Assembly: GCF_001310955.1 (NCBI RefSeq)
Contig: NZ_BAZX01000016.1
Location: 35,290 to 99,289, forward strand
Source: Marinifilum fragile JCM 15579
GTDB taxonomy: Bacteria; Bacteroidota; Bacteroidia; Bacteroidales; Marinifilaceae
DNA: 64,000 nucleotides
Reading direction: 5' to 3'
Part shown: positions 63,986 through 64,000 of the stretch, piece by piece
How the letters are laid out: each line of letters starts with the position of its first letter
Position numbering within the stretch: the first letter of the stretch is position 1
The notes under the pieces: model-generated
Databases searched by the model: none
Told to the model about the DNA's origin: nothing
What the model saw: only the letters and a program-made list of their open reading frames with translations
Position numbers and translations under genes: made by a program

Positions 63986-64000
63986 ACAACGAAACGCCAA
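63986..64000. repeat. Start of a further cassette-like junction (cut by the window edge)
   Basis: The last 15 bases read ACAACGAAACGCCAA. They begin directly after the nuclease-STAND stop codon. ACGCCAA resembles the boundary sequences of the earlier junctions, so another unit may follow outside the window. Confidence 0.35.

Overview
The window is AT-rich DNA from a member of the Bacteroidota. Support comes from gene content (type IX secretion type B sorting domains with PorP/SprF, DUF4293, DUF5916, the rny/zapA neighbourhood) and from TTTG-N19-TAnnTTTG promoters. Protein style suggests a marine Marinifilaceae/Marinilabiliales-like lineage, but that placement is inference. I saw no rRNA, tRNA or CRISPR array.

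Layout. 1-3 kb: end of a sensor kinase, an NtrC-type sigma-54 activator, three copies of a 16-bp dyad, a candidate sigma-54 promoter and a receiver-like protein. 3-9 kb: a giant repeat adhesin exported by type IX secretion, with its PorP/SprF partner. 9-18.4 kb: a curli (type VIII secretion) locus with csgE, csgF, csgG, two very long curlins, a small CsgB-like curlin, a CsgC/CsgH-like protein and a lipoprotein. 18.5-31.3 kb: housekeeping genes (rplS, C69 dipeptidase, M23 peptidase, zapA, a 6S-type RNA, rny, nucleoside phosphorylase, SPFH protein, DUF5916, DUF4293). 31.5-42.2 kb: flavin reductase, a 21-bp repeat array, TPR protein, AraC/metallo-beta-lactamase pair, GAF protein, patatin and an outer-membrane protein. 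42.2-45.4 kb: lysC-lysA preceded by a lysine-rich leader peptide and terminator, plus a tautomerase. 45.5-51 kb: LysR-controlled DJ-1/alcohol dehydrogenase genes and an arsR-arsC-acr3 operon. 51-56.2 kb: a two-component system and tandem sugar-binding-like secreted proteins, several of them frameshifted. 56.2-58.3 kb: non-coding, with 165-bp tandem repeats and a second 21-bp array. 58.2-64 kb: accessory DNA with a MITE-like element, a recombinase remnant and three single-gene units separated by roughly 190-200-bp imperfect palindromes. The last unit encodes an Mrr-nuclease/STAND NTPase that looks like an anti-phage protein.

The most notable points are the integron-cassette-like array at the right end, the lysine attenuator ahead of lysC, the sigma-54 enhancer layout, the curli locus, and two separate 21-bp-period arrays. 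Seven genes or remnants look broken by single-base deletions in short homopolymers. That pattern fits assembly indels at least as well as real gene decay.
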